Source: MPNP01 sp963668325 (GTDB lineage: Bacteria; Pseudomonadota; Alphaproteobacteria; Rhodobacterales; Rhodobacteraceae). Taken from it: 64,000 bases of DNA. Location: positions 1,240,001-1,304,000 of the forward strand of contig OY764222.1 in the NCBI GenBank assembly GCA_963668325.1. Reading direction: 5' to 3'. A program made the position numbers and the translations under genes. The notes below the pieces were generated by a model. The model did not search any database. It saw nothing but the letters and a program-made list of their open reading frames with translations, and was not told the origin of the DNA. Below are positions 7,692 through 16,458 of the stretch, piece by piece (the first letter of the stretch is position 1; each line of letters starts with the position of its first letter).

Positions 7692-9101
7692 TTACCCACC
7701 GAGTAACAGGTTTGGTAGATAAAGTACAATTCCAGGGAAAAGGACCAGCCCTGCGATGGTAAGTGCATCGGCAATAAAGAATGGTGCCACTCCTTTAAAT
7801 ACGTCATGGACCGAAAGTTCGGGGCGCACTCCTGCTACTACAAAACAGTTGAGCCCGATAGGTGGTGTAATAAGGCAAAGTTCGGCCATTTTTACAACAA
7901 TTATACCAAACCAGATCCCACAGCCTACGGCAGTAAGTCCAAAAGCACTCTCTTCAACAGTTACATTCCAACCGCCGTTGAGGGCAATCACCGCCGGAAA
8001 CACCACCGGGAGGGTCAGAATGAGCATACCGATGGCATCCATGAACATGCCAAGTATCGCGTAGGCTAGAAGGATAAGGACCAAGGTAAGCAAAGGGCTT
8101 TGGTCAAGCGATGTAATCCATGTCGAAAAAACACCAGGAAGATCGGCAAACCCCAGAAATCTTACAAAAACCAGAACTCCCCAGATGATCGTAAAAATCA
8201 TTATGGAGAGTTTCGCGGTTTCCATAAGCGCGCTCTTGAGTTGAGGCCACCTCATGCCCCGGTAAACGGCCATGATAAAAACTACAAATGCCCCGAGCGC
8301 ACCACCTTCTGTTGGTGTTCCCCAGGCATCACCGCCGAAAGGATTATAAATGAATAATATGATGATCGCGATAACAAAAAAGATTGGAAACACTGGTGGT
8401 AAAGACTTGAATCTTTCAATCCATGTAAAACCACCTACGGGAGGTCCAAAATTCTTGACCACAACAGCCATTCCAACGATCAATAAGCCATAAACAAGTG
8501 CAGAAAAAGCTCCTGGTAGAAACCCTGCCAGCAACAAGGCCCCCACATCCTGTTCCACGATTATGGCATAAATTACAAGGATTGCCGAAGGTGGTATCAA
8601 TGATGCGAGTGTCCCCGCAGCGGCTACTACTCCAGCAGCGAACCGTTTATCATATCCTATGTCAGTCATTTCAGGTAGGGCAATACGGGCAAAGACGGCT
8701 GAAGTCGCAACAGAAGCCCCTGAAACAGCAGCAAATCCCGCGGTAGCAAAAACGGTTGCAACTGCCAAACCTCCTGGAACCCAACCGACCCATCGTTTGG
8801 CAGCCTCAAAAAGTGCTTTGGTCAGGCCGGCGTAGTAGGCAAGATAACCAATTAATATGAAGGTCGGGATGAGGGATAGAGCCTGCGAAGAAATCTTGGA
8901 GTGGGGAACCTGTCCCGCTGTCTTCACGGCAACTGTGAGGGCCCAGATGAATTGTTCAGGTTCATAATCACGCTTATCCCAGAAGATCCAGATCAGACCA
9001 AACATTCCGGCGATGGCAGCTGCGAATGCCACCCTTACACCGAGAACCACTAGAACAAGTAGGAAACCGGTGATAATCAGACCTATTTCAATGGAATCCA
9101 T
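7692..9101 (-). CDS. dctM: TRAP transporter large permease (DctM family)
   Basis: A 469-residue, very hydrophobic protein with about 12-13 predicted membrane segments. Family motifs include FILIGYLAYYAGLTKALFEA, GFAAVSGASVATSAVFARI, ASLIPPSAILVIYAII and GMFMDAIGMLILTLPVVFP. It is the ion-coupled transport subunit of a tripartite ATP-independent periplasmic transporter, usually sodium-driven. It lies downstream of the small permease (20-bp gap) and the binding protein in one minus-strand operon P-Q-M. The length is slightly above the common 425-440, with a longer first loop (residues 35-75). The substrate is not predictable from the permease. Confidence 0.95.
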   Translation of the reverse strand: MDSIEIGLIITGFLLVLVVLGVRVAFAAAIAGMFGLIWIFWDKRDYEPEQFIWALTVAVKTAGQVPHSKISSQALSLIPTFILIGYLAYYAGLTKALFEAAKRWVGWVPGGLAVATVFATAGFAAVSGASVATSAVFARIALPEMTDIGYDKRFAAGVVAAAGTLASLIPPSAILVIYAIIVEQDVGALLLAGFLPGAFSALVYGLLIVGMAVVVKNFGPPVGGFTWIERFKSLPPVFPIFFVIAIIILFIYNPFGGDAWGTPTEGGALGAFVVFIMAVYRGMRWPQLKSALMETAKLSIMIFTIIWGVLVFVRFLGFADLPGVFSTWITSLDQSPLLTLVLILLAYAILGMFMDAIGMLILTLPVVFPAVIALNGGWNVTVEESAFGLTAVGCGIWFGIIVVKMAELCLITPPIGLNCFVVAGVRPELSVHDVFKGVAPFFIADALTIAGLVLFPGIVLYLPNLLLGG

Positions 9102-9121
9102 TTACCCAATATCCATTGAAA

Positions 9122-9766
9122 TTAGTCCTCGTTTTCATGTTCAAGTCCCGAGACGGCTTTAACTTCTTGTTCAGCAATTTTTGAAACATCCTCAATGAGA
9201 GGTACTGCCACGGGTTCTAAAGTTCCTGAAAGCATTGCTCTACCATAACCCCAGACTTGTATGGCCATCCGTAAGGCAAGAACGGAAAATGCTACCGGAA
9301 CGAGGAGTTTGGCAGGCCATAGTGGTAAGCGTATGTCAAGGCTGGAGTCACGACTCCAATATGGTGCTGACCAGTCGAAGGATCGCTCAAAATGAGACCA
9401 GGTCCCCCAGATCATCAACAACATCAATATTAGGATAAACAATGTTCCGATGAATTCAGCTACCCACAGAGCACGGCCACGCAGCAAACCAACCAGAATG
9501 TCCATCCGAATGTGACCACCAAGCCGCTGACAGTATGAAACGCCAATAAATGCAATAAACGGCATCGCCTGCTCAATCCAGTCGACATATCCGGGCAAGG
9601 GTTGGTTGAAGAAATTGCGCCCGCCAACGCTGACAACGGCAAGTAACATCAACGAAAAGACTGCAAACCCTCCTATTAGGGCCAGAAAGGATTCGACTTG
9701 ATAAAGTCGGCAGTCAATTCTGCTTAACAGGGTATCGTCTTTGAGAACAGAAGATGAACCGGCCAA
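9122..9766 (-). CDS. dctQ: TRAP transporter small permease (DctQ family)
   Basis: A 214-residue membrane protein with four predicted helices, beginning after about 30 cytoplasmic residues (ALIGGFAVFSLMLLAVVSV). It contains the DctQ pattern GGRNFFNQPLPGYVDWIEQ and YCQRLGGHIRMDIL. It forms the small membrane subunit that joins DctM and docks the substrate-loaded binding protein. An acidic C-terminal tail of about 25 residues ends GLEHENED. It sits between dctP and dctM; the 60-bp gap to dctP holds a GC-rich stem-loop. Confidence 0.92.
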   Translation of the reverse strand: MAGSSSVLKDDTLLSRIDCRLYQVESFLALIGGFAVFSLMLLAVVSVGGRNFFNQPLPGYVDWIEQAMPFIAFIGVSYCQRLGGHIRMDILVGLLRGRALWVAEFIGTLFILILMLLMIWGTWSHFERSFDWSAPYWSRDSSLDIRLPLWPAKLLVPVAFSVLALRMAIQVWGYGRAMLSGTLEPVAVPLIEDVSKIAEQEVKAVSGLEHENED

Positions 9767-9786
9767 ATGATTACTCCGGTATTTTC

Positions 9787-9812
9787 CCCGCCGGTAGTTT
9801 ACTCCCGGCGGG
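9787..9812 (-). terminator. GC-rich stem-loop between dctP and dctQ
   Basis: CCCGCCGG (9787-9794) and CCGGCGGG (9805-9812) form a perfect 8-bp stem with a 10-nt loop, 14 bases after the dctP stop in the minus-strand transcript. The sequence after it is A-rich rather than U-rich, so it is more likely a 3'-end stabiliser or attenuator that raises binding-protein yield over permease yield than a full terminator. Confidence 0.6.
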
Positions 9813-9826
9813 AATCATTAATGTGA

Positions 9827-10837
9827 TTAATTTCCAGCAATCATACTAACCACTAGGTTATAGAGTTCCAGTGCAGGTAGGCCACGTTCAGTATTCTCAA
9901 CGATCCAGGCGTTTGCTGCGGGATCTGCAACAGCTTCGCGGAAGGCTGCGAGCTCTTCCTCGGTATAGGTAATCCTCTCAATACCTTTTTCGTCAAGTAC
10001 CGGTCCCCACTGGGCCATTGTCTTTTCGTTGTAGTTGGTAAGATAGTGGGCTAGTGCTTCTTCAACAGAGCCCAGAAGTGCCTCCCTCTCAGTATCACTC
10101 AATGAATTTAGGGCATCTGTATTAACAACGACAGGACAGTTGACGGTACCAGGATTAAGATTTGTGGTCCACCATTTGGCACTTTCAACTGTGCCAAACG
10201 ACATGTGGGCGTGGGGTGCAAATGCAACCGCCGAAACTACACCACTATCAAGTGCCTGACGGACTTCAGTTGCTGACATGGAAGTCGGAACCGCACCGAT
10301 GGCCTTCATCGCTTGACCAATGCCTCCTGTAGCCCGGACAGCAAGCCCTTCAAATTCGGCAAGCGTTCTTGGACCTTCTCCCACTCCTGCAATGTTATAC
10401 TGTGGTAGTGGGGAGGGCATCAGAAGAGTGGCGTTCCACCGGGCAAGATCTTCAATTGCAGCAGGGTGTTGGTAAACGGCTTGGGAGATTTCCACCTCCT
10501 GTTCAAGTGAGGAAACTCCAAGAAACGGGAGCTCCAAAACTGTTATGGATGGATTTTTGTCATAATGGTAGCCTGCACAAAACTGTGCCATTTCAAACGC
10601 ACCGATCGAAATTCCATCCAGATTTTCACGGTTATTGGACAGTCCACCGTAGGACAGATTTAGCGTGAACTCCCCACCTGTCTTTTCGCTGACGAGTTCA
10701 GCCAATTTTTCAACATGTTCGGTAAAAGCACGGCGTGTTCCCCATAGCGACACATTCCATTCGGTTGCCATGGCTTCACTGACCATTACCAGTGATAAGA
10801 AGCCAGCAACTACAAGTTTTAGAAATTTCGGTTTCAT
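9827..10837 (-). CDS. dctP: TRAP transporter substrate-binding protein (DctP family)
   Basis: A 336-residue periplasmic protein with a signal peptide (MKPKFLKLVVAGFLSLVMVSEAMATEW, cleavage after AMA). The mature part shows the DctP fold: the early VSLWGTRRAFTEHVEKLAEL, GAFEMAQFCAGYHYDKNP, and the conserved arginine region EGLAVRATGGIGQAMKAIGA that usually salt-bridges a substrate carboxylate. The closely related hinge segment GVVSAVAFAPHAHMSF follows. It is first in the P-Q-M operon with a good ribosome site (AGGAG). A 12-bp palindrome lies directly upstream. A carboxylate substrate is inferred from the conserved arginine, with no finer prediction. Confidence 0.93.
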   Translation of the reverse strand: MKPKFLKLVVAGFLSLVMVSEAMATEWNVSLWGTRRAFTEHVEKLAELVSEKTGGEFTLNLSYGGLSNNRENLDGISIGAFEMAQFCAGYHYDKNPSITVLELPFLGVSSLEQEVEISQAVYQHPAAIEDLARWNATLLMPSPLPQYNIAGVGEGPRTLAEFEGLAVRATGGIGQAMKAIGAVPTSMSATEVRQALDSGVVSAVAFAPHAHMSFGTVESAKWWTTNLNPGTVNCPVVVNTDALNSLSDTEREALLGSVEEALAHYLTNYNEKTMAQWGPVLDEKGIERITYTEEELAAFREAVADPAANAWIVENTERGLPALELYNLVVSMIAGN

Positions 10838-10848
10838 TTAATTCTCCT

Positions 10849-10860
10849 GTATGATCATAC
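10849..10860 (-). promoter_or_regulatory. Palindrome GTATGATCATAC upstream of dctP
   Basis: A perfect 12-bp palindrome lies immediately upstream of the dctP ribosome-binding site, placed to block transcription or initiation. TATGATCATA-type palindromes resemble operators of GntR-family (FadR/FCD) repressors, which often control TRAP operons. No regulator gene is adjacent, so the assignment is inference. Confidence 0.45.
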
Positions 10861-10998
10861 CAACCAATCTCAGGTCGGTGAAAAAGGTCTCATGCTATAA
10901 CTATTCATCGTTCAAGTCAATTGTCGAATTGGTTAAATTGTGTAATCGGTTCAATCGAAATCAATGTTTAATTTATGAGATTTGTTCACAAAAATTGT

Positions 10999-12099
10999 TT
11001 AGGACTTGGCTCCTTTTTTTCCTCCACCAAGAATGGGTGAAGTGGAAGTATCCAATGGCCATCTGGAACGGGCCTGAAGATCAAAGCCATCAAATTTTCC
11101 AGTTAGAAATTTTTCAATTCCAACCCATGCAATCATGGCGCCGTTGTCTGTACAGTATTCAAGAGGTGGGGCATAAAAGGGAATATTGTTCTCCTGACAA
11201 ACACCTTGAACATCCGTTCTGATCATCTGGTTGGCCGCCACACCTCCAGAAAGAGTAAATAGCGTTGGCATTCGACCCACTGTTTCGGCAAAAGCTTCCA
11301 AAGCCACCCAAGATTTCAGACTTAGTGACTCACTGACTGCCTTTTGAAAACTGGCACATAAATCGGCCATCCGCGATTGGGTAATTTTTCCCTCTTCTGC
11401 AACAATTTTTTCTTTTTCCCTTAGTAGAGAGGTCTTCAGTCCTGAAAATGATAAATTACACCCTTGTTGGTTTGTAAGAGGTCTGGGAAAAGCATGCCGT
11501 GAGGGATTGCCAGATTTTGCCATCTTCTCAATACTCGGTCCACCGGGCTGTGGAAGCCCAAGTTGTCGAGCGGTTTTATCAAAAGCCTCGCCTGGAGCAT
11601 CGTCAATGGTTCCTCCCAAGCGAATGAATTTATCGGGGGACAGCACTGCCAAAAATTGACAATGCCCACCTGACACCAGTAGACAAAGGAATGGAAAATC
11701 TGCCTGATGGGTCATCCTGACCGTGAGAGCATGAGCGGCAAGATGATTGACACCAATTAATGGTAGACCACTACCTGCTGACAGGCCTTTGGCAAAGGAG
11801 ACACCGGAAATAACACCACCTATCAGTCCAGGACCTGCAGTTACGGCAATGCAATCAAGATCAGATAATGTTAATTTAGCTACTTCCAAAGCTTCCAATG
11901 TACAGTTGTCCAGTCGGTCCGAATGGGCTCTGGCAGCAATTTCCGGTACAATTCCCCCATATTGCTCATGCAGTGTTTTCTGGTTTTGAACGACCATCGA
12001 AAGCACTTTTGCACTTTTGCTTGGAGTATATCTTACAATTGCTACTGATGTGTCATCGCAACTGCTTTCTATCCCGAGCGCTGTTATGCTGGTGTCCAT
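10999..12099 (-). CDS. tsaD: tRNA N6-adenosine threonylcarbamoyltransferase TsaD
   Basis: A 366-residue ASKHA-fold enzyme that transfers the threonylcarbamoyl group to A37 of ANN-decoding tRNAs, acting with TsaB, TsaE and TsaC. The N-terminal ALGIESSCDDTSVAIV is the family signature. NHLAAHAL carries the two metal-binding histidines, LVSGGHCQFL the nucleotide site, and FTLSGGVAANQMIR plus YCTDNGAMIAW close the fold. The last 20 or so residues extend past the core, as in many alphaproteobacteria. It is divergent from hemD; this tsaD/hem divergence is a classic alphaproteobacterial arrangement, normally with hemC first. Confidence 0.96.
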   Translation of the reverse strand: MDTSITALGIESSCDDTSVAIVRYTPSKSAKVLSMVVQNQKTLHEQYGGIVPEIAARAHSDRLDNCTLEALEVAKLTLSDLDCIAVTAGPGLIGGVISGVSFAKGLSAGSGLPLIGVNHLAAHALTVRMTHQADFPFLCLLVSGGHCQFLAVLSPDKFIRLGGTIDDAPGEAFDKTARQLGLPQPGGPSIEKMAKSGNPSRHAFPRPLTNQQGCNLSFSGLKTSLLREKEKIVAEEGKITQSRMADLCASFQKAVSESLSLKSWVALEAFAETVGRMPTLFTLSGGVAANQMIRTDVQGVCQENNIPFYAPPLEYCTDNGAMIAWVGIEKFLTGKFDGFDLQARSRWPLDTSTSPILGGGKKGAKS

Positions 12100-12320
12100 T
12101 ATTTGTAAGCCATAATTCTTTAGTTAATGCCGTTGGCAAACCTTTGTGTCCAATTAGATATATAATGCCAGATATTGAAACAGTAGATGTTAATATCTCC
12201 GATTACTTGCCATAATTTGATTAACCAGAAATATGGAGTTGATTAAAGGAAGGGTCCAAGTAGTAAGATAAGATATGATAAAAGAAAATTTTCAGGTTTG
12301 GTTCTAAAACTGGTCTTGTT

Positions 12321-13016
12321 TTGTCACAGAAAAATCGTTCAATTCTGTTAACTCGCCCCATCAGGGCCTCAAGACGAATGAAAAGTGACTTACTTTCCAT
12401 CAACAACAATCTGGATATATTGATCTCTCCCCTGATTGAAATTCAATACACTCCCTACGACTTTATTCAAAGAGACTATTCGGGGTACATATTTACTTCT
12501 GAGAATGCCATTCTTTCCCTCTTATCCAGTGGAATATCTCTGGGGAATGTTGATGTATTTTGTGTGGGAAAACAAACTCAGAAACTGGCAATCAAATCGG
12601 GTTTTAACGTTTTGAGTACTTATCCTCGGGTAGAACTTTTGGTCAGGGATCTGGGTGAATTAAAATTTAAGGACAAATTATTTTATTTCCGTGGAGATTT
12701 TGTTTCTTGTGATTTGAAGACAGTACTATGGAAAAAGGAGATATTGATTGAAGAATTGATTGTTTATAAACAACTAGCCAGTTCTTTAAGTAAGAAAGCC
12801 TTCGGGTTATTGGCAAGTAAACCATGCCTGATCCCATTGTTCTCGGCACGTACAGCCAAACTTTTTTCAAGAGAAGTTTCAACACTCTCATCAAATGGGC
12901 ACCTGATTTATTGTTTGAGCGAAAATGTAAAAAGGGAAGTTGAACTTGATTGGGATTGTGAGATAGCACCTGGTGAAACAAATTTGGAACATTTAGCCCA
13001 ACTCTGTAGATTGTAG
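12321..13016 (+). CDS. hemD: Uroporphyrinogen-III synthase
   Basis: A 231-residue protein closing hydroxymethylbilane to uroporphyrinogen III in haem and corrin synthesis. The family is weakly conserved; visible features are the N-terminal ILLTRPIRASRR, YSGYIFTSENAILSLL, VFCVGKQTQKLAIKSGF, RGDFVSCDLKT, the helix linker VYKQLAS and the late LFSARTAKLF. No ATG fits the expected N-terminus; TTG at 12321 gives the usual MSxxxRSILLTRP start, and the next ATG (12378) would remove the first strand. The context (tsaD divergent, Mic60-like and hemY downstream) supports hemD strongly. hemC, normally directly upstream, is missing. Confidence 0.85.
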   Translation: MSQKNRSILLTRPIRASRRMKSDLLSINNNLDILISPLIEIQYTPYDFIQRDYSGYIFTSENAILSLLSSGISLGNVDVFCVGKQTQKLAIKSGFNVLSTYPRVELLVRDLGELKFKDKLFYFRGDFVSCDLKTVLWKKEILIEELIVYKQLASSLSKKAFGLLASKPCLIPLFSARTAKLFSREVSTLSSNGHLIYCLSENVKREVELDWDCEIAPGETNLEHLAQLCRL

Positions 13017-13172
13017 GTAAGCAAATCTGGGATTTTTACTCGAGATATTCCGTTTGTCGATTTGATAAGAAATTTTTACATTTTACTTCTTGGGACGCAA
13101 TTCCTTGTATAATTATTGGTTCAAGCAGGATTGCAGAAAACAAATAAACACTTTTTGATGCCACAAGGATAG

Positions 13173-14756
13173 ATGATGCCAGATCAGAAATCTGACGAGA
13201 ATGAGGTCGATGAGGAAATAGCCGAAATAATTGCGGAATCACCCCCTGAAGAAACCATTAAACCACCCAAATCCAGCAAGGAGGGTGGGATTGGTAAATG
13301 GATGGATAAAATAGCCAGTTTAATCTTTCGAGCCATTTTGTTTGGCATCATAGCAGGCGGTGTAGGGGTTGCAATAATATGGCTTGTACCCCAGCAATTC
13401 CTCCCAAATGGAACTTCTCACGAGATTCAGGAAAATTCCAGACTTATTGCGGAAAGTGTTGCTGAAATCGCTGAAAAAGTGGAAGGCTTACAAAGCTCAA
13501 TTATACCCGAGCTGGAAGTACGGATTGAGGGCCTTGAGGAAGGGGTTAATCAATTTGGAAGTAATCTGCAGGCTTCAAATAAACAAAACACGTCCCTTTC
13601 CTCCGAATTGATTACGATAAATGAAACTGTTGGGGCTCAATCAGAACAGCTGATTGACCTTGAAGCAAATTTGGAAGATCTTGCCCTCAAACAGGGATGG
13701 CTAAGGGATGAACTCGAAACCACTCTAATTGCCCTCGAGGAAAGTGTCTGGGAAATTGGGTCTTCCCTGGATGCAGTCGAGGCTGAAAACAGGGATCTAC
13801 AGGAAGATTTGACCGATTTGACTTTTTCGATGTCCATGCGAACCAATGCTGGTGGAATCGGAAATCAGGCAACAGGAAAACCCGGGATCAGTTCCTCAGA
13901 AAACAATCAACCCGTCGGGACAAATGGTCAGTTGGTGTTGTTGGAGTCAAGACTCCTGAGGTTGGGTGAAAAAATCCAGGAAATTGACACACTTGCCAGA
14001 AGCGTGGCCAATTTAGGTGAAGAAGTAAGTGAACTTCGAATGGAACTGACAAGTATAGGTACTGGCCAGGGTGCAATGAATGAGTTGGGTGGGGAAATCC
14101 AACGCATCAGCACCCAGTTGCCTGACCTTGAGGTAGAATTGAACAATCTGAATGATCAGAATCAGACCATTGCCGACCAAGTAGTAAGACTTCAGGAAAA
14201 TACTGCCCAAATGGAAATGCAACTGGTTTCTCTTTCGTCCTTGGCAATGGGAGAAAATTCCTTGCGAAACCTGACCTTGATTGGAATACAGGCCGCGGTG
14301 GAAGCAGGTATTCCCTATGCCGCGATTATAGGAGAAAGTGAAATCAATCGTTTGGAACTGCCATCAATTATTCTAGATTTATCAAAAGATGGTGTCGCAA
14401 CTCTGGCCGAACTTCAGTACGAATTCGAGGAATTGATTACTGAAGCTTTAAAGGCGGTTGAAACGGGAGCTGAATCTGGGTCAATTCAGGATATGGCAAG
14501 AAGCATTGTTACTTCATTGGTTCAGGTTAGATCACTGACACCTAGGGAAGGCGATGATGCTGTAGCGGTATTATCCAGATTGGAAGAAAGCCTGAATAAA
14601 GGAAATTTGGAAAGTGTGCTGGAGCTATACGCCCAACTTCCCCCATCTGTCCAGGGAACTCTGGCAACTTGGCAGCACAAGGTACAGAACAGGTTGGATT
14701 TAATTCAGGCTTTGGAAATGTCATTTTCCAAACCGGCCTCCCCAACTGGACAATAA
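13173..14756 (+). CDS. Mitofilin/Mic60-like inner-membrane protein (COG4223)
   Basis: A 527-residue alphaproteobacterial relative of mitochondrial Mic60. A roughly 45-residue acidic cytoplasmic head is followed by one membrane helix (AILFGIIAGGVGVAIIWLVP, about residues 52-71). A long periplasmic coiled coil (about 85-360) is rich in heptads such as LEANLEDLALKQGWLRDEL. The C-terminal mitofilin-type helical domain begins near SLRNLTLIGIQAAVEAGIPY. It is located between hemD and hemY, the standard place. Homologues shape the inner membrane and interact with BamA in purple bacteria. Start is one of two adjacent ATGs at 13173 and 13176. hemY begins one base after its stop. Confidence 0.85.
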   Translation: MMPDQKSDENEVDEEIAEIIAESPPEETIKPPKSSKEGGIGKWMDKIASLIFRAILFGIIAGGVGVAIIWLVPQQFLPNGTSHEIQENSRLIAESVAEIAEKVEGLQSSIIPELEVRIEGLEEGVNQFGSNLQASNKQNTSLSSELITINETVGAQSEQLIDLEANLEDLALKQGWLRDELETTLIALEESVWEIGSSLDAVEAENRDLQEDLTDLTFSMSMRTNAGGIGNQATGKPGISSSENNQPVGTNGQLVLLESRLLRLGEKIQEIDTLARSVANLGEEVSELRMELTSIGTGQGAMNELGGEIQRISTQLPDLEVELNNLNDQNQTIADQVVRLQENTAQMEMQLVSLSSLAMGENSLRNLTLIGIQAAVEAGIPYAAIIGESEINRLELPSIILDLSKDGVATLAELQYEFEELITEALKAVETGAESGSIQDMARSIVTSLVQVRSLTPREGDDAVAVLSRLEESLNKGNLESVLELYAQLPPSVQGTLATWQHKVQNRLDLIQALEMSFSKPASPTGQ

Positions 14757-14757
14757 C

Positions 14758-16203
14758 ATGATTTGGTCCCTGGTAAAAATATCCTTGTTCATATTGGCAG
14801 TTGCTGCCTTAAGTATGGGGTTTGCCTTTGTGATGGACCTCCAGGGCAAGGTTACGTTTGAAATATTCAACTATGCAATAACAACCAATCTGGTCAATCT
14901 AATTATTCTACTCCTGATTCTCATCCCTGTTGTTTGGGGAATATATTTTCTGACAGGTTTGATAGTGGCTGTTTGCAAATTTTTTATTGGCGATGAAACA
15001 GCTTTAACAAGGTATCTCAACCGGAATAAGGATCGCAAGGGCTATGAGGCATTGGCCGAGAGTATGGTGGCAATGGCTGCTGGCGAACCCTCTGAAGCAG
15101 CTCACAAAATTGCTCTTGCTGAGAGGCATTTGGGACGTCCTGAATTAACTGGTCTGCTGGTTGCTCAATCTGCCGAACGAATGGGCAACAAGGGCAAGGC
15201 TCAGGATGTTTACAAGAAGATGCTCGGAGATGAAAAAACCAGATTTGTCGGTATTGTCGGAATTTTGAAGCACCGCCTTGAGGTAGGTGATACCAAAACT
15301 GCGCTTCAATTGGCTAGTAAAGCTTTTGAATTGAAACCGGGTCATGAAGAAACTCAAATTATCCTTTTTCGCCTGCAAACCCAGGAAGAGGATTGGGAAG
15401 GGGCCCAAAAAACCTGGAAGGCACGTTTTGACCGCAAGCGGATCAGTAAGCAAGAATATGTTCATGGTCAGGCGGTCATACTATTGGCTGAAGGAAGCAA
15501 ACTATTGGAAGAAGGTAATGAGGAAGCTGCCGCCAAGGTATTCGAAGCCAATCGGCTTGCACCCTCCTTGGTACCTGCCGCAGTATTGGGTGCAAATCTC
15601 AAGAACAAAAATGGTGATGAGAGAAACGCAAGCCGAATACTAACCAATGCCTGGAATCTAGAACCTCATCCAGATTTAGCTAAAGCATACACCGCGTTGG
15701 AACCAGATGAAACTGATTCCCGAAGGCACGAAAGGTTCAAGAAATTAATTGCCAAGACACTCATGCATCCAGAATCTCGCATGACGATGGCTGAATTGGC
15801 AATTTCTAGAGGTGATTTTGGAATGGCAAGGCATGAATTGGAAACACTACATCAGGATGATCCTACCGTTAGAACCTTTCTTATTATGGCCGCCATTGAG
15901 AAAGGTAAAGGATCGTCTGATCAGGTTGTAAAGACATTGCTGAGTAATGCTTTGACTGCCGCTAGGGGTAACCAATGGGTTTGTAATTCTTGTCAACAAA
16001 GTCAGCAGGAATGGCATCCAACGTGCTCTACCTGTCAGGAATTTGATACCCTTTCGTGGCGAAGGGAAATAGTCGAAGCGACGAATCTACCGTCTTCAAT
16101 AAAACTTTTGCCATTGATTAACGAAGAGGGGTTGGAAGCAGAAACTTTACTAGAAGACAAAACTACTGATGAAATTATCAAATTAGGTTATAAATTAGGA
16201 TAA
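14758..16203 (+). CDS. hemY: HemY-type tetratricopeptide inner-membrane protein
   Basis: A 481-residue protein with two N-terminal membrane helices (VKISLFILAVAALSMGFAFV and LVNLIILLLILIPVVWGIYF, the HemY_N domain) and a TPR-rich domain from about residue 90 on the periplasmic side. Near the C-terminus a four-cysteine knuckle, CNSC-x10-CSTC (about residues 409-426), resembles a rubredoxin-like zinc ribbon, as in many alphaproteobacterial HemY proteins and LapB/YciM. The family clusters with late haem-synthesis genes, but its biochemical role is unsettled; it is not protoporphyrinogen oxidase. It is separated by one base from the Mic60-like gene, so it is cotranscribed. Confidence 0.9.
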   Translation: MIWSLVKISLFILAVAALSMGFAFVMDLQGKVTFEIFNYAITTNLVNLIILLLILIPVVWGIYFLTGLIVAVCKFFIGDETALTRYLNRNKDRKGYEALAESMVAMAAGEPSEAAHKIALAERHLGRPELTGLLVAQSAERMGNKGKAQDVYKKMLGDEKTRFVGIVGILKHRLEVGDTKTALQLASKAFELKPGHEETQIILFRLQTQEEDWEGAQKTWKARFDRKRISKQEYVHGQAVILLAEGSKLLEEGNEEAAAKVFEANRLAPSLVPAAVLGANLKNKNGDERNASRILTNAWNLEPHPDLAKAYTALEPDETDSRRHERFKKLIAKTLMHPESRMTMAELAISRGDFGMARHELETLHQDDPTVRTFLIMAAIEKGKGSSDQVVKTLLSNALTAARGNQWVCNSCQQSQQEWHPTCSTCQEFDTLSWRREIVEATNLPSSIKLLPLINEEGLEAETLLEDKTTDEIIKLGYKLG

Positions 16204-16205
16204 GT

Positions 16206-16281
16206 GCCGGTGTAGCTCAGACGGTAGAGCGGGTCATTCGTAATGACTAGGTCGGGGGTTCAAGTCCCTTCTCCGGCACCA
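16206..16281 (+). tRNA. tRNA-Thr (anticodon CGT)
   Basis: A 76-nt cloverleaf including an encoded CCA end. The D arm is TAGCTCAGACGGTAGAGC, the anticodon stem GGTCA/TGACT encloses loop TTCGTAA (anticodon CGT, reading ACG), and the T arm has TTCAAGT. The acceptor arms GCCGGTG and CTCCGGC pair except for a T-T mismatch at 6-67, where relatives usually have T-A. It lies directly after hemY. Confidence 0.93.
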
Positions 16282-16458
16282 TTATTCAGTAATTTGTGGT
16301 TCTGAACTTTCCTCACAGAAAACTTTTCTTCCTAGCCATAGATACTCTGAATATTTGACCTTAACTGATTTAATTCATAGAAACCGGTTGTTCTTAAGAT
16401 TGTCTAAGTGCTGGGTTGTGCATTCTCACCAAAATATTTGTTTATGAAATCTTAATTA

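Noticed and set aside
10851..11222. Plus-strand open frame of 123 codons near dctP and tsaD
   Set aside because: Its second half runs antisense to the end of tsaD and its composition is not protein-like; treated as chance.
12221..12409. Minus-strand frame over the hemD start as a possible gene
   Set aside because: It overlaps the hemD N-terminus antisense and shows no family motif.
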